From Actinocatenispora thailandica (GTDB lineage Bacteria; Actinomycetota; Actinomycetes; Mycobacteriales; Micromonosporaceae), in contig NZ_AP023355.1 of assembly GCF_016865425.1 (NCBI RefSeq), positions 3,656,198 to 3,720,197 of the forward strand: DNA of 64,000 nt, written 5' to 3'. Made by a program: the position numbers and the translations under genes. The notes beneath the pieces are model-generated. The model was not told the origin of the DNA, searched no databases, and worked only from the letters and a program-made list of their open reading frames with translations. Shown one piece after another: positions 9,415 to 16,902 of the stretch; positions within the stretch are counted from its first letter, which is position 1, and each line of letters starts with the position of its first letter.

Positions 9415-9506
9415 GGCCCCGGCGGCTCCGGGCCCGCGGGTGACCCGGCCCTTCGGCGGCGGCCCCGGCGGCTCCGGGCCCGCGGGTGACCCGGTGCTTC
9501 GGCGGC
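9415..9506. repeat. 46-bp tandem duplication
   Basis: Two adjacent copies of a 46-bp G/C-rich unit occupy 9415-9460 and 9461-9506. Each begins GGCCCCGGCGGCTCCGGG and contains CCCGCGGGTGACCCGG. They differ at only a few bases near the end of each unit. The duplication fills the gap between the converging SDR and ArsR-type genes and encodes nothing recognisable. Confidence 0.9.
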
Positions 9507-9530
9507 GGCGCCGGGCCAGGCGGGCGCCGG

Positions 9531-10514
9531 TCACCGCGCCGCGGACACCGTGAGCAGTGCGTCGGCGGTCTCGGTGCGGGCGTAGAGGACCACCCGGCCG
9601 GCCCGGTGCGAGGCGACCAGGCCGGCCGCACGCAACAGCGCCAGCTGCTGGGAGACGGCGCCGGCGGTCAGCCCGGTGCGGCGGGCGAGTTCGGTGGTGG
9701 ACGCCGGTGCGACCAGCTCGGCGAGCAGCCGGGCGCGGGCCCGGCCGAGCACGGCGCCCAACGCCTGCGGGCCGACCGCGCTGCCGGACTCCCAGACCGT
9801 GGCGATCCCGCGCGGCGGGTAGAGCAGCGTCGGCTGCCAGGGCCGCTGGCTGATCGTGTACACGCTGGGCCAGGCGAACACCGACGGCACCAGCACCAGG
9901 CCGGCGCCGTCCAGGCTGCGCGAGTCGTGCCAGTGCTTGTGCCGCACGTACAGCCGGTCGTCGGCGAAGCTGACCCGCTCGTGCAGGTCGCCGAACAGCA
10001 GGTACGCGCCGCCCTCGGCGAGCCGGCGGGCCCGGTAGGCGATCTCGCCCTCCAGCAGGCCGCGCACCCGCGGCCAGTCCGGTGCGAGCGCGACGCGCCA
10101 GTACTCGGTCAGGGTGTCGGCCAGCTCGGCCAGCCCGGAGGCCGGGTCGTCGGCCAGCCGGGCGGCGAACGGCCCGGCCGGGGTACCCATCCGGCGCAGT
10201 TCGGCGCGCACCTGTTCCGGCGCGGTCGCCCGGACCGCGGCCAGCTCGGCGGTGAAGTCCGGTACCGGCGTGGTCGGCGGCGGGGTGAGGAAGTCCGGGA
10301 TGTACCGCAGCGGTTGGGGCACCAGCTCCAGCAGCGGCCCGAGGTCGACACCCGCCTCGGCCAGCGCCGCACGAGCCCGCCGGATCCACGGCAGGTGCAG
10401 CGCCCGGTCGGCCGGGTGACGCAGCGCACGGACGCTGACCACCGCTTCCCACAGCGGCGAGAACGCGAACCGGATGCGCAGCACGTCCTCGGTGGAAAAC
10501 GCGAGCTCCAGCAC
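9531..10514 (-). CDS. ArsR-type regulator with DUF5937-like N-terminal domain
   Basis: A 327-residue regulator. Residues 1 to about 240 form the domain found in DUF5937 proteins (start LAFSTEDVLRIRFAFSPLWEAV, later PSVFAWPSVYTI). The C-terminal 75 residues form an ArsR-like winged helix (LARRTGLTAGAVSQQLALLRAAGLV, then SHRAGRVVLYARTE). No cysteine metal site of classical ArsR proteins is visible, so metal sensing is not implied. It is divergent from an MFS exporter at 10566 with 51 bp between them, containing an inverted repeat that could be its operator. The likely role is ligand-responsive repression of the exporter; this is inference from arrangement. Confidence 0.85.
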   Translation of the reverse strand: MLELAFSTEDVLRIRFAFSPLWEAVVSVRALRHPADRALHLPWIRRARAALAEAGVDLGPLLELVPQPLRYIPDFLTPPPTTPVPDFTAELAAVRATAPEQVRAELRRMGTPAGPFAARLADDPASGLAELADTLTEYWRVALAPDWPRVRGLLEGEIAYRARRLAEGGAYLLFGDLHERVSFADDRLYVRHKHWHDSRSLDGAGLVLVPSVFAWPSVYTISQRPWQPTLLYPPRGIATVWESGSAVGPQALGAVLGRARARLLAELVAPASTTELARRTGLTAGAVSQQLALLRAAGLVASHRAGRVVLYARTETADALLTVSAAR

Positions 10515-10529
10515 GATGCCTCCGATCGG

Positions 10530-10551
10530 AGATTCAGCTCAGTCTAAATCT
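10530..10551. promoter_or_regulatory. Candidate operator between ArsR-type gene and MFS gene
   Basis: An inverted repeat AGATT-n12-AATCT occupies 10530-10551 in the 51-bp divergent gap. The spacer contains TCAGCTCAG. It is the most A/T-rich stretch of the gap and is the natural site for both promoters and for the ArsR-type regulator. The assignment rests only on symmetry and position. Confidence 0.4.
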
Positions 10552-10565
10552 CTGGAAAGGAGCGA

Positions 10566-11879
10566 ATGCGGCCGGCGACAGTTACCCGCGTGACTCCGCA
10601 CAGCACCGACGAACGCCCCCGACCACACACCGGCACCGGCATCCCGGCGCAGCGCCGGTCCCGCCTCGCCGGTGGGATGCAGACGCACCTCGGCGGGCTG
10701 CCGCGCACCTTCTGGATCCTGTTCGGTGGCCAGCTGGTGAACCGGATCGGCGGCATGGTCGCCGCGTTCCTGGTGCTCTACCTCGGTGCGCAGGGGCTGT
10801 CCGCCGGCCAGATCGGCGCGGTGCTGGCGGCACGCGGGGTCGGCTCGCTCGTCTCCCAGCCGCTCGGCGGACTGCTGGCCGACCGGGTCGGCCGCCGCTT
10901 CACGCTGCTGACCGGGCTCGTCGCGACCAGCGGCGCGCTGGTGCTGCTCGGCGCGGTGCACCCGCTACCGGCGATGATCGCCGCGGCGGCGCTGCTCGGC
11001 GCGGTCAGCGAGCTGTACCGGCCGGCGTCCTCGGCGCTGGTCGCCGACGTGGTGCCGCCGGCCGCCCGGGCCAAGGCGTACGGGCTGCTGTTCTGGGCGG
11101 TCAACCTCGGCTTCGCGGTGGCGAGCCTGCTCGCCGGGTTCCTCGCCGAGCACGGGTACTGGCTGCTGTTCACCGTCGACGCCGGCTCCGGGCTGGCGTT
11201 CGCGGTCATCATCGCGGTGGGCATCCCGCGCGGGACCGCGGGCCGGCCGCAGCCGGCCACCGGCGGCGACCGGGCCGGCTACCGCACCGCGCTGCGCGAC
11301 CCGCTGCTGGTGGCGCTGGTGCTGCTCACCCTCGCCTACGCCACCCTGTACAACCAGGCGCAGGTGGCGATCCCGCTGGCGATCCGGGACCACGGCCTGC
11401 CGGCCACCGTGTACGGCACCGCCGCGGCGGTCAACGGCATCGTGATCGTCGTGCTGCAACCGGTCCTGACCACCTGGCTGGCGCGGTTCGACCGGATGAA
11501 GGTGCTCGCCGCGTCGTGGGCGCTGGTCGGCGGCGGCATGGCGCTCACCGGCCTGGCCCACACCGCCTGGCAGTACTGCCTGGTCGTGGTGGTGTGGACG
11601 GTCGGGGAGGTGGGCACCGCCGGGTTCACCGCGGCGCTGGTCGCCGACCTCGCCCCGGCCCAGGCGCGCGGCCGCTACCAGGCGATGTTCGGCTGGGGCT
11701 GGTCCGCCGCGAGCCTCACCGGCCCCACCGCCGGTACGTTCGTCTACGGCACGCTGGGGCCGGCCGCGACCTGGCTCGGTTGCCTGGCGATCGGGGTGCT
11801 GTGTGGCGCCGGCGCGCTGCTGCTGGCCCGCCGGGTCGCCCACCGCCGGGCGGTCGCGCTGGGCCTCGCGGCGGGCTGA
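10566..11879 (+). CDS. MFS transporter (MdtH/MdtG-like exporter)
   Basis: A 437-residue major facilitator superfamily protein with twelve predicted membrane spans in two bundles of six. The conserved loop 2-3 motif GLLADRVGRRFTLLTG lies near residue 105. The hydrophilic first 45 residues precede the first span (TFWILFGGQLVNRIGGMV). A central cytoplasmic loop (GTAGRPQPATGGDRAGYRTALRD) separates the halves. It most resembles drug/proton antiporters. The ATG at 10566 has AAGGAG a few bases upstream; a second possible start, ATG GMQTHLGG about 37 codons later, would remove only the hydrophilic extension. Adjacent to and divergent from the ArsR-type regulator, it is probably its target. Confidence 0.88.
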   Translation: MRPATVTRVTPHSTDERPRPHTGTGIPAQRRSRLAGGMQTHLGGLPRTFWILFGGQLVNRIGGMVAAFLVLYLGAQGLSAGQIGAVLAARGVGSLVSQPLGGLLADRVGRRFTLLTGLVATSGALVLLGAVHPLPAMIAAAALLGAVSELYRPASSALVADVVPPAARAKAYGLLFWAVNLGFAVASLLAGFLAEHGYWLLFTVDAGSGLAFAVIIAVGIPRGTAGRPQPATGGDRAGYRTALRDPLLVALVLLTLAYATLYNQAQVAIPLAIRDHGLPATVYGTAAAVNGIVIVVLQPVLTTWLARFDRMKVLAASWALVGGGMALTGLAHTAWQYCLVVVVWTVGEVGTAGFTAALVADLAPAQARGRYQAMFGWGWSAASLTGPTAGTFVYGTLGPAATWLGCLAIGVLCGAGALLLARRVAHRRAVALGLAAG

Positions 11880-12085
11880 CCGGACGACCGGGACGAACCG
11901 TCCGGTGACCGGCAGGTGACGGGTCGGTGGCCGATAGGCGGCGACTGCATCGTGGTACCCGCCACCCGGCGTGGTCGGGTACCCCGGCGGGGACTCTAGG
12001 CTGGGTGCATCAGCCCGGGCCGTCGGCCGCGTCGCCGGCCCGGATGCCGAGCAGCGACGCACGGCCACCGCCTGAGCGAGAAAGG

Positions 12086-13318
12086 ATGCTCGTGGTCATC
12101 GACAACGCCACCCAGCAACCCGTCCGTGCCCTGCTGTTGGAGGGCATTCACCCCGACGCGCAGAGCCGGCTGGAGAAGGCCGGGTACCAGGTGGAGACCC
12201 TGGGTCGCGCGCTGGACTCCGACGAGCTGGCGAGCCGGCTGGACGGCGTGCAGCTGCTCGGCATCCGCTCCAAGACGCAGGTCACCGAGCAGGTGCTGGC
12301 CGCCGCGCCGAACCTGCTCGCGGTCGGTGCGTTCTGCATCGGTACCAACCAGATCGACCTGGCGGCCGCCGCCGCCCGCGGCGTCGCGGTGTTCAACGCG
12401 CCGTTCTCCAACACCCGCAGCGTGGTGGAGATCGCGCTGTCCGAGATCATCGCGCTGACCCGGCGGTTGACCGAGAAGAACGCGAGCCTGCACGCCGGGG
12501 TCTGGGACAAGTCGGCGACCGGCGCGCACGAGGTGCGGGGCCGGCGGCTCGGCATCGTCGGCTACGGCAACATCGGCACCCAGCTGTCGGTGCTGGCCGA
12601 GAACCTCGGCATGTCGGTGTACTTCTACGACACCGCCGACAAGCTGGCGCTGGGCAACGCGCGCCGCTGCGGCTCGCTGGACGAGCTGCTCAGCGAGGTC
12701 GACGTGGTGACCCTGCACGTGGACGGCCGGCCCGGCAACAGCGGCATGTTCGGCGCCGACGAGTTCGCCCGGATGCGGCCCGGCAGCCTGTTCCTCAACC
12801 TGTCCCGCGGCTTCGTGGTCGACCACCTGGCGCTACGCGACAACATCACCTCGGGCCACCTGGCCGGCGCCGCGATCGACGTGTTCCCGGCCGAGCCGAA
12901 GGGCCGCGGCGACGAGTTCGTCTCCGAGCTGCAGGGCCTGCCGAACGTCATCCTCACCCCGCACATCGGCGGCTCCACCGAGGAGGCGCAGCAGGACATC
13001 GGCCAGTTCGTGGCCGGCAAGTTCCGCGACTTCATCGAGGCCGGCGCGACCGCGATGAGCGTCAACTTCCCGCAGCTGGACCTGGGCGAGCGGCCCGGCG
13101 CGCGCCGACTGGTGCACGTGCACCGCAACGTGCCCGGCGTGCTGGCGAAGATCAACGGCCTGCTCGGCGAGCACCGGGTCAACGTCGACGGCCAGCTGCT
13201 CGGTACCCGTGGCGAGATCGGCTACGTGATCACCGACATCGGTTCCCGCGGCAGCGCCGAGGTGTTGGCCGGGCTGTCCGCGATGCCGGAGACGATCCGG
13301 CTGCGTGCGCTCGACTGA
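12086..13318 (+). CDS. serA: D-3-phosphoglycerate dehydrogenase
   Basis: Catalyses NAD-dependent oxidation of 3-phosphoglycerate to 3-phosphohydroxypyruvate, the first committed step of serine synthesis. It is 410 residues, the length of the short E. coli-type enzyme, and lacks the extra domain of the long mycobacterial form. Visible features are the substrate-domain segment GIRSKTQVT, the NAD-binding GYGNIG near residue 155, catalytic His in LTPHIGGSTEEAQ near residue 292, and a C-terminal ACT domain (HVHRNVPGVLAKINGLLGEHRVNV) for serine feedback. ATG 12086 is directly preceded by GAGAAAGG; GTG 12092 is an alternative with better ribosome spacing. A TAGGCT -10-like hexamer at 11997 may be the promoter. 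Confidence 0.93.
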   Translation: MLVVIDNATQQPVRALLLEGIHPDAQSRLEKAGYQVETLGRALDSDELASRLDGVQLLGIRSKTQVTEQVLAAAPNLLAVGAFCIGTNQIDLAAAAARGVAVFNAPFSNTRSVVEIALSEIIALTRRLTEKNASLHAGVWDKSATGAHEVRGRRLGIVGYGNIGTQLSVLAENLGMSVYFYDTADKLALGNARRCGSLDELLSEVDVVTLHVDGRPGNSGMFGADEFARMRPGSLFLNLSRGFVVDHLALRDNITSGHLAGAAIDVFPAEPKGRGDEFVSELQGLPNVILTPHIGGSTEEAQQDIGQFVAGKFRDFIEAGATAMSVNFPQLDLGERPGARRLVHVHRNVPGVLAKINGLLGEHRVNVDGQLLGTRGEIGYVITDIGSRGSAEVLAGLSAMPETIRLRALD

Positions 13319-13461
13319 CCCGACCCGGGTGGGGCGGTTCGCCCCACCCGGCACCCGTCGGGCGATCGGCACCGCCCGGTGTCCGTTTGCCGGTCCCACA
13401 GTGAGTCTTCTCGCCCCCGAGTACCGGCGGCAGTGATCATCGGCCCGATATCCTGGGGCCA

Positions 13462-13532
13462 TCGGCGGTGGGGCCCGCCGTCCGGCACCTGCCGGAAAAC
13501 CGCACCAACCGGTCGCCAACGGTCCCTACCAG
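13462..13532 (+). promoter_or_regulatory. Probable fluoride (crcB-type) riboswitch
   Basis: Features of the fluoride aptamer are visible upstream of the two FluC genes. P1 is GGCG/CGCC enclosing GTGGGGCC (13464-13479). A hairpin CCGGCA-cc-TGCCGG follows at 13482-13495. The 3' element GGTCCCTACCAG at 13521-13532 can pair with the loop: GGGGCC with GGTCCC is six pairs including one G-U, the pseudoknot expected of this class. TCCCT at 13523-13527 can instead pair with AGGGA at 13556-13560, the ribosome binding site of the first gene, so fluoride binding would free the site. The usual GAUG of the loop reads GGTG here, so I am not certain. Confidence 0.65.
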
Positions 13533-13568
13533 GTGCACGACACACCCGGTAGGCGAGGGAGCCCGCAG

Positions 13569-14150
13569 ATGACACACGGCCAGGGCGCCGCGATGGACGA
13601 GCACGCGTCGCCGCAGGAGCCCACCGGCAGCCACGAGCACCGCGCCGACGATCCGGCTCCGGGCGCGACCACCGATGCGGGGCGCCCGCCGGTGGCGACC
13701 GATCCGGACGTCGACCTGCACGTGCCGCAGCAGCGGCAGGAGCTTCGCCGGCACCCGGTGGTACTGCTGGGCACGATCGCCGCGGGCGGCGTGCTCGGCG
13801 CGTTCGGCCGCTACGGGCTGTCGGTGGCGATGCCGCACGGCCAGTCCGGCTTTCCCTGGTCGACGTTCCTGGCCAACGTCTCGGGGGCGTTCCTGATCGG
13901 GGTGCTGATGGTGCTGATCGCCGAAGTCCTGCCGGCGCACCCGCTGCTTCGGCCGTTTCTCGGGGTCGGCGTGCTCGGCGGCTACACCACCTTCTCGACG
14001 TCCATCGTGGACACCCGGCAGCTGGTGGTGGCGGGCACCGCCCGCACCGCCCTGCTCTACCTGCTCGCCACGCTGGTCTGTGCCGTGCTCGCGTCGCTGG
14101 CCGGGACACTGCTCGCCCGTACGCTGGCGGCGCGGGGAGGCCGGGCATGA
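13569..14150 (+). CDS. crcB: Fluoride channel subunit FluC/CrcB, first copy
   Basis: A 193-residue member of the Fluc family, which exports fluoride passively through dual-topology dimers. The first 62 residues are a hydrophilic Asp/His/Pro-rich extension not needed by typical 120-130 residue members. The channel core then has GGVLGAFGRYG, the pore asparagine in FLANVSGAFLIG, and the central sodium/phenylalanine-box region GVLGGYTTFSTS, across four membrane spans. The AGGGAG site lies 7 nt before ATG 13569 and may be masked by the riboswitch. The stop codon overlaps the next start in ATGA, so the two copies are translationally coupled and probably form a heterodimer, as reported for paired Fluc genes in Gram-positive bacteria. 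Confidence 0.9.
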   Translation: MTHGQGAAMDEHASPQEPTGSHEHRADDPAPGATTDAGRPPVATDPDVDLHVPQQRQELRRHPVVLLGTIAAGGVLGAFGRYGLSVAMPHGQSGFPWSTFLANVSGAFLIGVLMVLIAEVLPAHPLLRPFLGVGVLGGYTTFSTSIVDTRQLVVAGTARTALLYLLATLVCAVLASLAGTLLARTLAARGGRA

Positions 14151-14515
14151 CGCTGGTGCTGATCGCGATCGGCGCCGCCATCGGCGCGCCGGCACGCTAT
14201 CTGGTCGATCGGGCCGTGCAGTCCCGGCACGATTCGGTGTTCCCGTGGGGCACGTTCACCGTCAACGTGCTCGGCTCGTTCCTGCTCGGGTTCGTCGTCG
14301 GCGGCGCGGGCGTGATCTCCCCGGCACTGACCGCGCTGCTGGGCACCGGCCTGTGCGGTGCGCTCACCACGTACTCGACGTTCAGCTACGAGACGCTGCG
14401 GCTGCTGGGGACCGGCGGTCGCAGCCTGGCGGTGCTCAACGTGGTGGCCAGCCTGGCCGGTGGGCTCGGTGCCGCGTTCGCCGGCTTCGCCGTGGCCAGC
14501 GCGGTCTGGGGCTGA
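14147..14515 (+). CDS. crcB: Fluoride channel subunit FluC/CrcB, second copy
   Basis: A 122-residue Fluc-family protein of canonical length with four membrane spans. Motifs are IGAAIGAPARYLVDR, the pore asparagine in FTVNVLGSFLLGF, and GLCGALTTYSTFSYE. It starts within the stop codon of the first copy (ATGA overlap) and lacks the long hydrophilic extension. The two copies differ substantially in sequence, so they are diverged paralogues and not a recent duplication. The pair probably assembles as an antiparallel heterodimer in the membrane that lowers cytoplasmic fluoride. Control is expected through the upstream riboswitch candidate. Confidence 0.92.
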   Translation: MTLVLIAIGAAIGAPARYLVDRAVQSRHDSVFPWGTFTVNVLGSFLLGFVVGGAGVISPALTALLGTGLCGALTTYSTFSYETLRLLGTGGRSLAVLNVVASLAGGLGAAFAGFAVASAVWG

Positions 14516-14616
14516 CCGCGCTGGCCACGGCGCGCCGCGGTGGGGCCGCCGGGCAGCGGCCGCCGGCACGGGAACCGTGCGACGGCCCCGGGGTGAGGGC
14601 CGCCGAACGAGATGGC

Positions 14617-15408
14617 TCAGTTGCCGTACGACGGGGAGTCGTCGACGGCGCCGAAGCTCTCCGAGTAGTCCTGCCCGCCGTGATCCGAGCCGTCGCCCGC
14701 ACCGTCGCCGGAACCGCTGGTGGAGTCCGAGCCGGACTGGTCGCCGGTGGAACCCGACGAGTCGGAGCCGCCCGAGGAGTCGCCGCCGTCCGAGCCACCG
14801 GCGCCCGGCACCGTGGTCAGGTCGGGGATCGACGCCGAGCCATCGCCGCCGCCGTGATCGCCACCCGAGGTGGACGAGTCGCTGCCGTCACCCGAGCCAC
14901 CCGACGTGGACGCGTCGCTACCGTCACCCGAGCCACCCGAGGTGGACGAGTCGCTACCGTCACCCGAGCCACCCGAGGTGGACGCGTCGCTACCGTCGCC
15001 CGAGCCGCCCGCCGGCGGCTGCGCGGACAGGCCGCCCGGCGTCGCCGCGGCGGAGCCGTCCCCACCGTCGTGCCCGGCGCCGCTGTCGTCGTGACCGGTG
15101 CCGCCACCGGAGCCGCCCCCGACGTACGAGTCGTCGTGGCTGAAGTCGACACCGCTGGCGGTGTCGTCCAGGTAGCCGTCGCCGTTCTCGTCGACCATCC
15201 GCTCGTCGAAGCTGCCGTCGTGGTTCTCGTCGTAGTCGGCGTACTCGACGATGCCGTCGTTGTTCTCGTCGTACGCGACGAAGTCGACCTGGCCGTCCCC
15301 GTTGGTGTCCGCCGTGTACTCGACGGAGCCGTCGCTCTCGTAGTGGGCGGTCACGTCATCGGCGTGGCCGTCACCGTCCGCGTCGATCCAGACGTCGCTG
15401 TCGCTCAT
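14617..15408 (-). CDS. Asp/Gly-rich protein with repeated calcium-loop motifs
   Basis: A 263-residue acidic protein with no signal peptide or membrane span. Residues 1 to about 85 contain a series of DxDxDG-like loops: DADGDGHAD, DTNGDGQVD, DENNDGIVE, DENHDGSFD and DENGDGYLD. The last four recur every 13 residues, with alternating hydrophobic residues between. These resemble EF-hand, dockerin or thrombospondin type 3 calcium loops. Residues 105-263 are low-complexity Gly/Ser/Asp, including a 12-residue repeat encoded by a 36-bp tandem repeat. ATG 15408 has AGGGGGAA upstream. The likely property is calcium binding or a flexible acidic linker; no function is known. It is transcribed toward the fluoride operon. 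Confidence 0.7.
   Translation of the reverse strand: MSDSDVWIDADGDGHADDVTAHYESDGSVEYTADTNGDGQVDFVAYDENNDGIVEYADYDENHDGSFDERMVDENGDGYLDDTASGVDFSHDDSYVGGGSGGGTGHDDSGAGHDGGDGSAAATPGGLSAQPPAGGSGDGSDASTSGGSGDGSDSSTSGGSGDGSDASTSGGSGDGSDSSTSGGDHGGGDGSASIPDLTTVPGAGGSDGGDSSGGSDSSGSTGDQSGSDSTSGSGDGAGDGSDHGGQDYSESFGAVDDSPSYGN
14863..15006 (-). repeat. 36-bp coding tandem repeat, four copies
   Basis: Four 36-bp units start at 14863, 14899, 14935 and 14971 inside the Asp/Gly-rich gene. On the coding strand each gives a 12-residue unit of the form GGSGDGSD followed by A or S, then STS. Units are almost identical, so copy number may vary between strains. Confidence 0.9.
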
Positions 15409-15710
15409 TCCGCTTCCCCCTAGACTCGGCCCCACCGGGGCCGTGCACCCCACCAGGCCAGTTGCATCACCTATGTTGGCGGCCGGTTCTCCGCCGCGCC
15501 GTGCACCACGATAAGTCCCGGCCTCCAGTGCCGCTCTCCCCGTTCCGTGCCAGCAAGCGATCGTCACGCACCGTGTCTGCGTGCTGGCGCTGTCCGTCAC
15601 GTTCCTGGCGGCCGATGTCCGGCGAATGCCGATGAATTCAGGGAAGCCGCGCGTGTCGACTGGGCGCGACGCATACTGATCGTGTATCGGACGAGCACGA
15701 GGGGTAAGCG
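15409..15710. other. Divergent intergenic region without a recognised gene
   Basis: This 302-bp gap separates the leftward Asp/Gly-rich gene from a small rightward gene. The stretch 15460-15480 is relatively A/T-rich and could hold the leftward promoter. A CATACT hexamer at 15672-15677 could be a -10 for the small gene, but no matching -35 is seen. I find no RNA structure or repeat. Confidence 0.5.
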
Positions 15711-15947
15711 ATGATGACGACGTCGCCAGACCTGAGGAGCGTCCTGTCTCGGGTGACCGACGCGGTGGAGAACCTTCCCTGCGGGGCCGAGCACTCCTGC
15801 TCCGCCCAGCTGCGGCGGGACCTGTTCGCGCTGCGCGAGCGGGTGAGCCGGGCCGGGCGGCCAACCGGCGACCTGCTCGCGGAGGCTGAGGGCCTCCTCG
15901 GCCGGATCAGCGAGTACCTGGCCGCCACCGGGCCGGCCGTGCACTGA
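15711..15947 (+). CDS. Small hypothetical helical protein
   Basis: A 78-residue protein with GAGGGG 6 nt before the ATG. The sequence is mostly amphipathic helix (LRSVLSRVTDAVENL and LRRDLFALRERVSR), with two cysteines in PCGAEHSCSA between helices and a short C-terminal helix GLLGRISEYLAAT. The Cys-x5-Cys pair could be a redox or metal site but is not a known motif. No signal peptide or membrane segment is present. I do not recognise a family. It is followed closely by the converging ngc transporter operon. Confidence 0.55.
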   Translation: MMTTSPDLRSVLSRVTDAVENLPCGAEHSCSAQLRRDLFALRERVSRAGRPTGDLLAEAEGLLGRISEYLAATGPAVH

Positions 15948-16008
15948 CCGACGGAATTCGTTGCGGCGCCCCGGCCTGACGGCCGGGGCGCCGCACTGCG
16001 ACCAGGAC

Positions 16009-16902
16009 CTACTTCACCGCCCCGGCGACCACCGAGCCGCGCAGCTGACGCTGGAAGATGATGTACACCACCAGCACCGGCGCCACGGTGATCACCACGG
16101 CGGCGAACAGCGCGCCGAAGTTGACCGCGTATCCGGCCTGCGACTGGAACTGCGCCATCGCCTGGGTCAGGACCGAGTTGTCCGGCTTGAGCACGGTCGG
16201 CAGCAGGAACTGGTTCCACAGGCCCAGGAAGTTGAAGATGGCCACCGAAGCCAGCCCGGGCCGCGCCATCGGGAGCATCACCTGGAAGAACGTCCGCCAC
16301 TCCCCGGCCCCGTCGACCTGCGCGGCCTCGTACACGTCGAACGGCAACCGCTTGAAGAACGCGTGCAGGAAGAACACGGTGAACGGCAGCGCGAACGCCA
16401 CGTAGGTGATGATCAGGCCGGTCAGCGTGTTCAGCAGGCCGACGTTCTTCAGGATCGAGAACAGCGGCACGATCGCGAGGAAGATCGGGAAGGTCAGCCC
16501 GGCGAGCATCAGGTAGTAGATGGCCCGGTTGCCGAAGAACTTGAACCGGGCCAGCACGTACGAGCACATCGCGCCCAGCACCATCACGATGACCAGCGAG
16601 AAGCCCACCACGATGATGGTGTTGATGAAGGCCGGGCCGACCCCCGAGTCGTTCCACGCGGTCGCGTAGTTCTGCCAGTGCAGGCTGTGCGGCCAGGTGA
16701 GGGGGTTGCCCAGCGCCTCCTTCGTCGTCTTGAACGAGGAGACGAACACCCACAGCAGCGGCAGCACGACCAGCAGCGACCACAGGATCAGGATGATGTG
16801 CGCGACCACGTCGAAGCCGATCGAACGATCGTTGCTGCGGCGGCGCGGCCGGGGCGCCGAGTTCGGCGTGTCGGTGGGCTCGGTGACGGCGGTCTGGGTC
16901 AT
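16009..16902 (-). CDS. ngcG: Sugar ABC transporter permease, NgcG-like
   Basis: A 297-residue inner-membrane permease of the MalG/CUT1 type with six predicted spans. The EAA loop that contacts the ATPase is YEAAQVDGAGEWRTFFQVMLP near residue 200. Typical elements are LLVVLPLLWVFVSSFK at the N-terminal end and LWNQFLLPTVL before the last spans. Its start overlaps the stop of the preceding permease as ATGA, so it is the last gene of a tightly coupled operon. Together with the NgcE-like binding protein it would import N-acetylglucosamine or N,N'-diacetylchitobiose. The gene symbol follows from the binding protein and order, not from this sequence alone. Confidence 0.8.
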   Translation of the reverse strand: MTQTAVTEPTDTPNSAPRPRRRSNDRSIGFDVVAHIILILWSLLVVLPLLWVFVSSFKTTKEALGNPLTWPHSLHWQNYATAWNDSGVGPAFINTIIVVGFSLVIVMVLGAMCSYVLARFKFFGNRAIYYLMLAGLTFPIFLAIVPLFSILKNVGLLNTLTGLIITYVAFALPFTVFFLHAFFKRLPFDVYEAAQVDGAGEWRTFFQVMLPMARPGLASVAIFNFLGLWNQFLLPTVLKPDNSVLTQAMAQFQSQAGYAVNFGALFAAVVITVAPVLVVYIIFQRQLRGSVVAGAVK

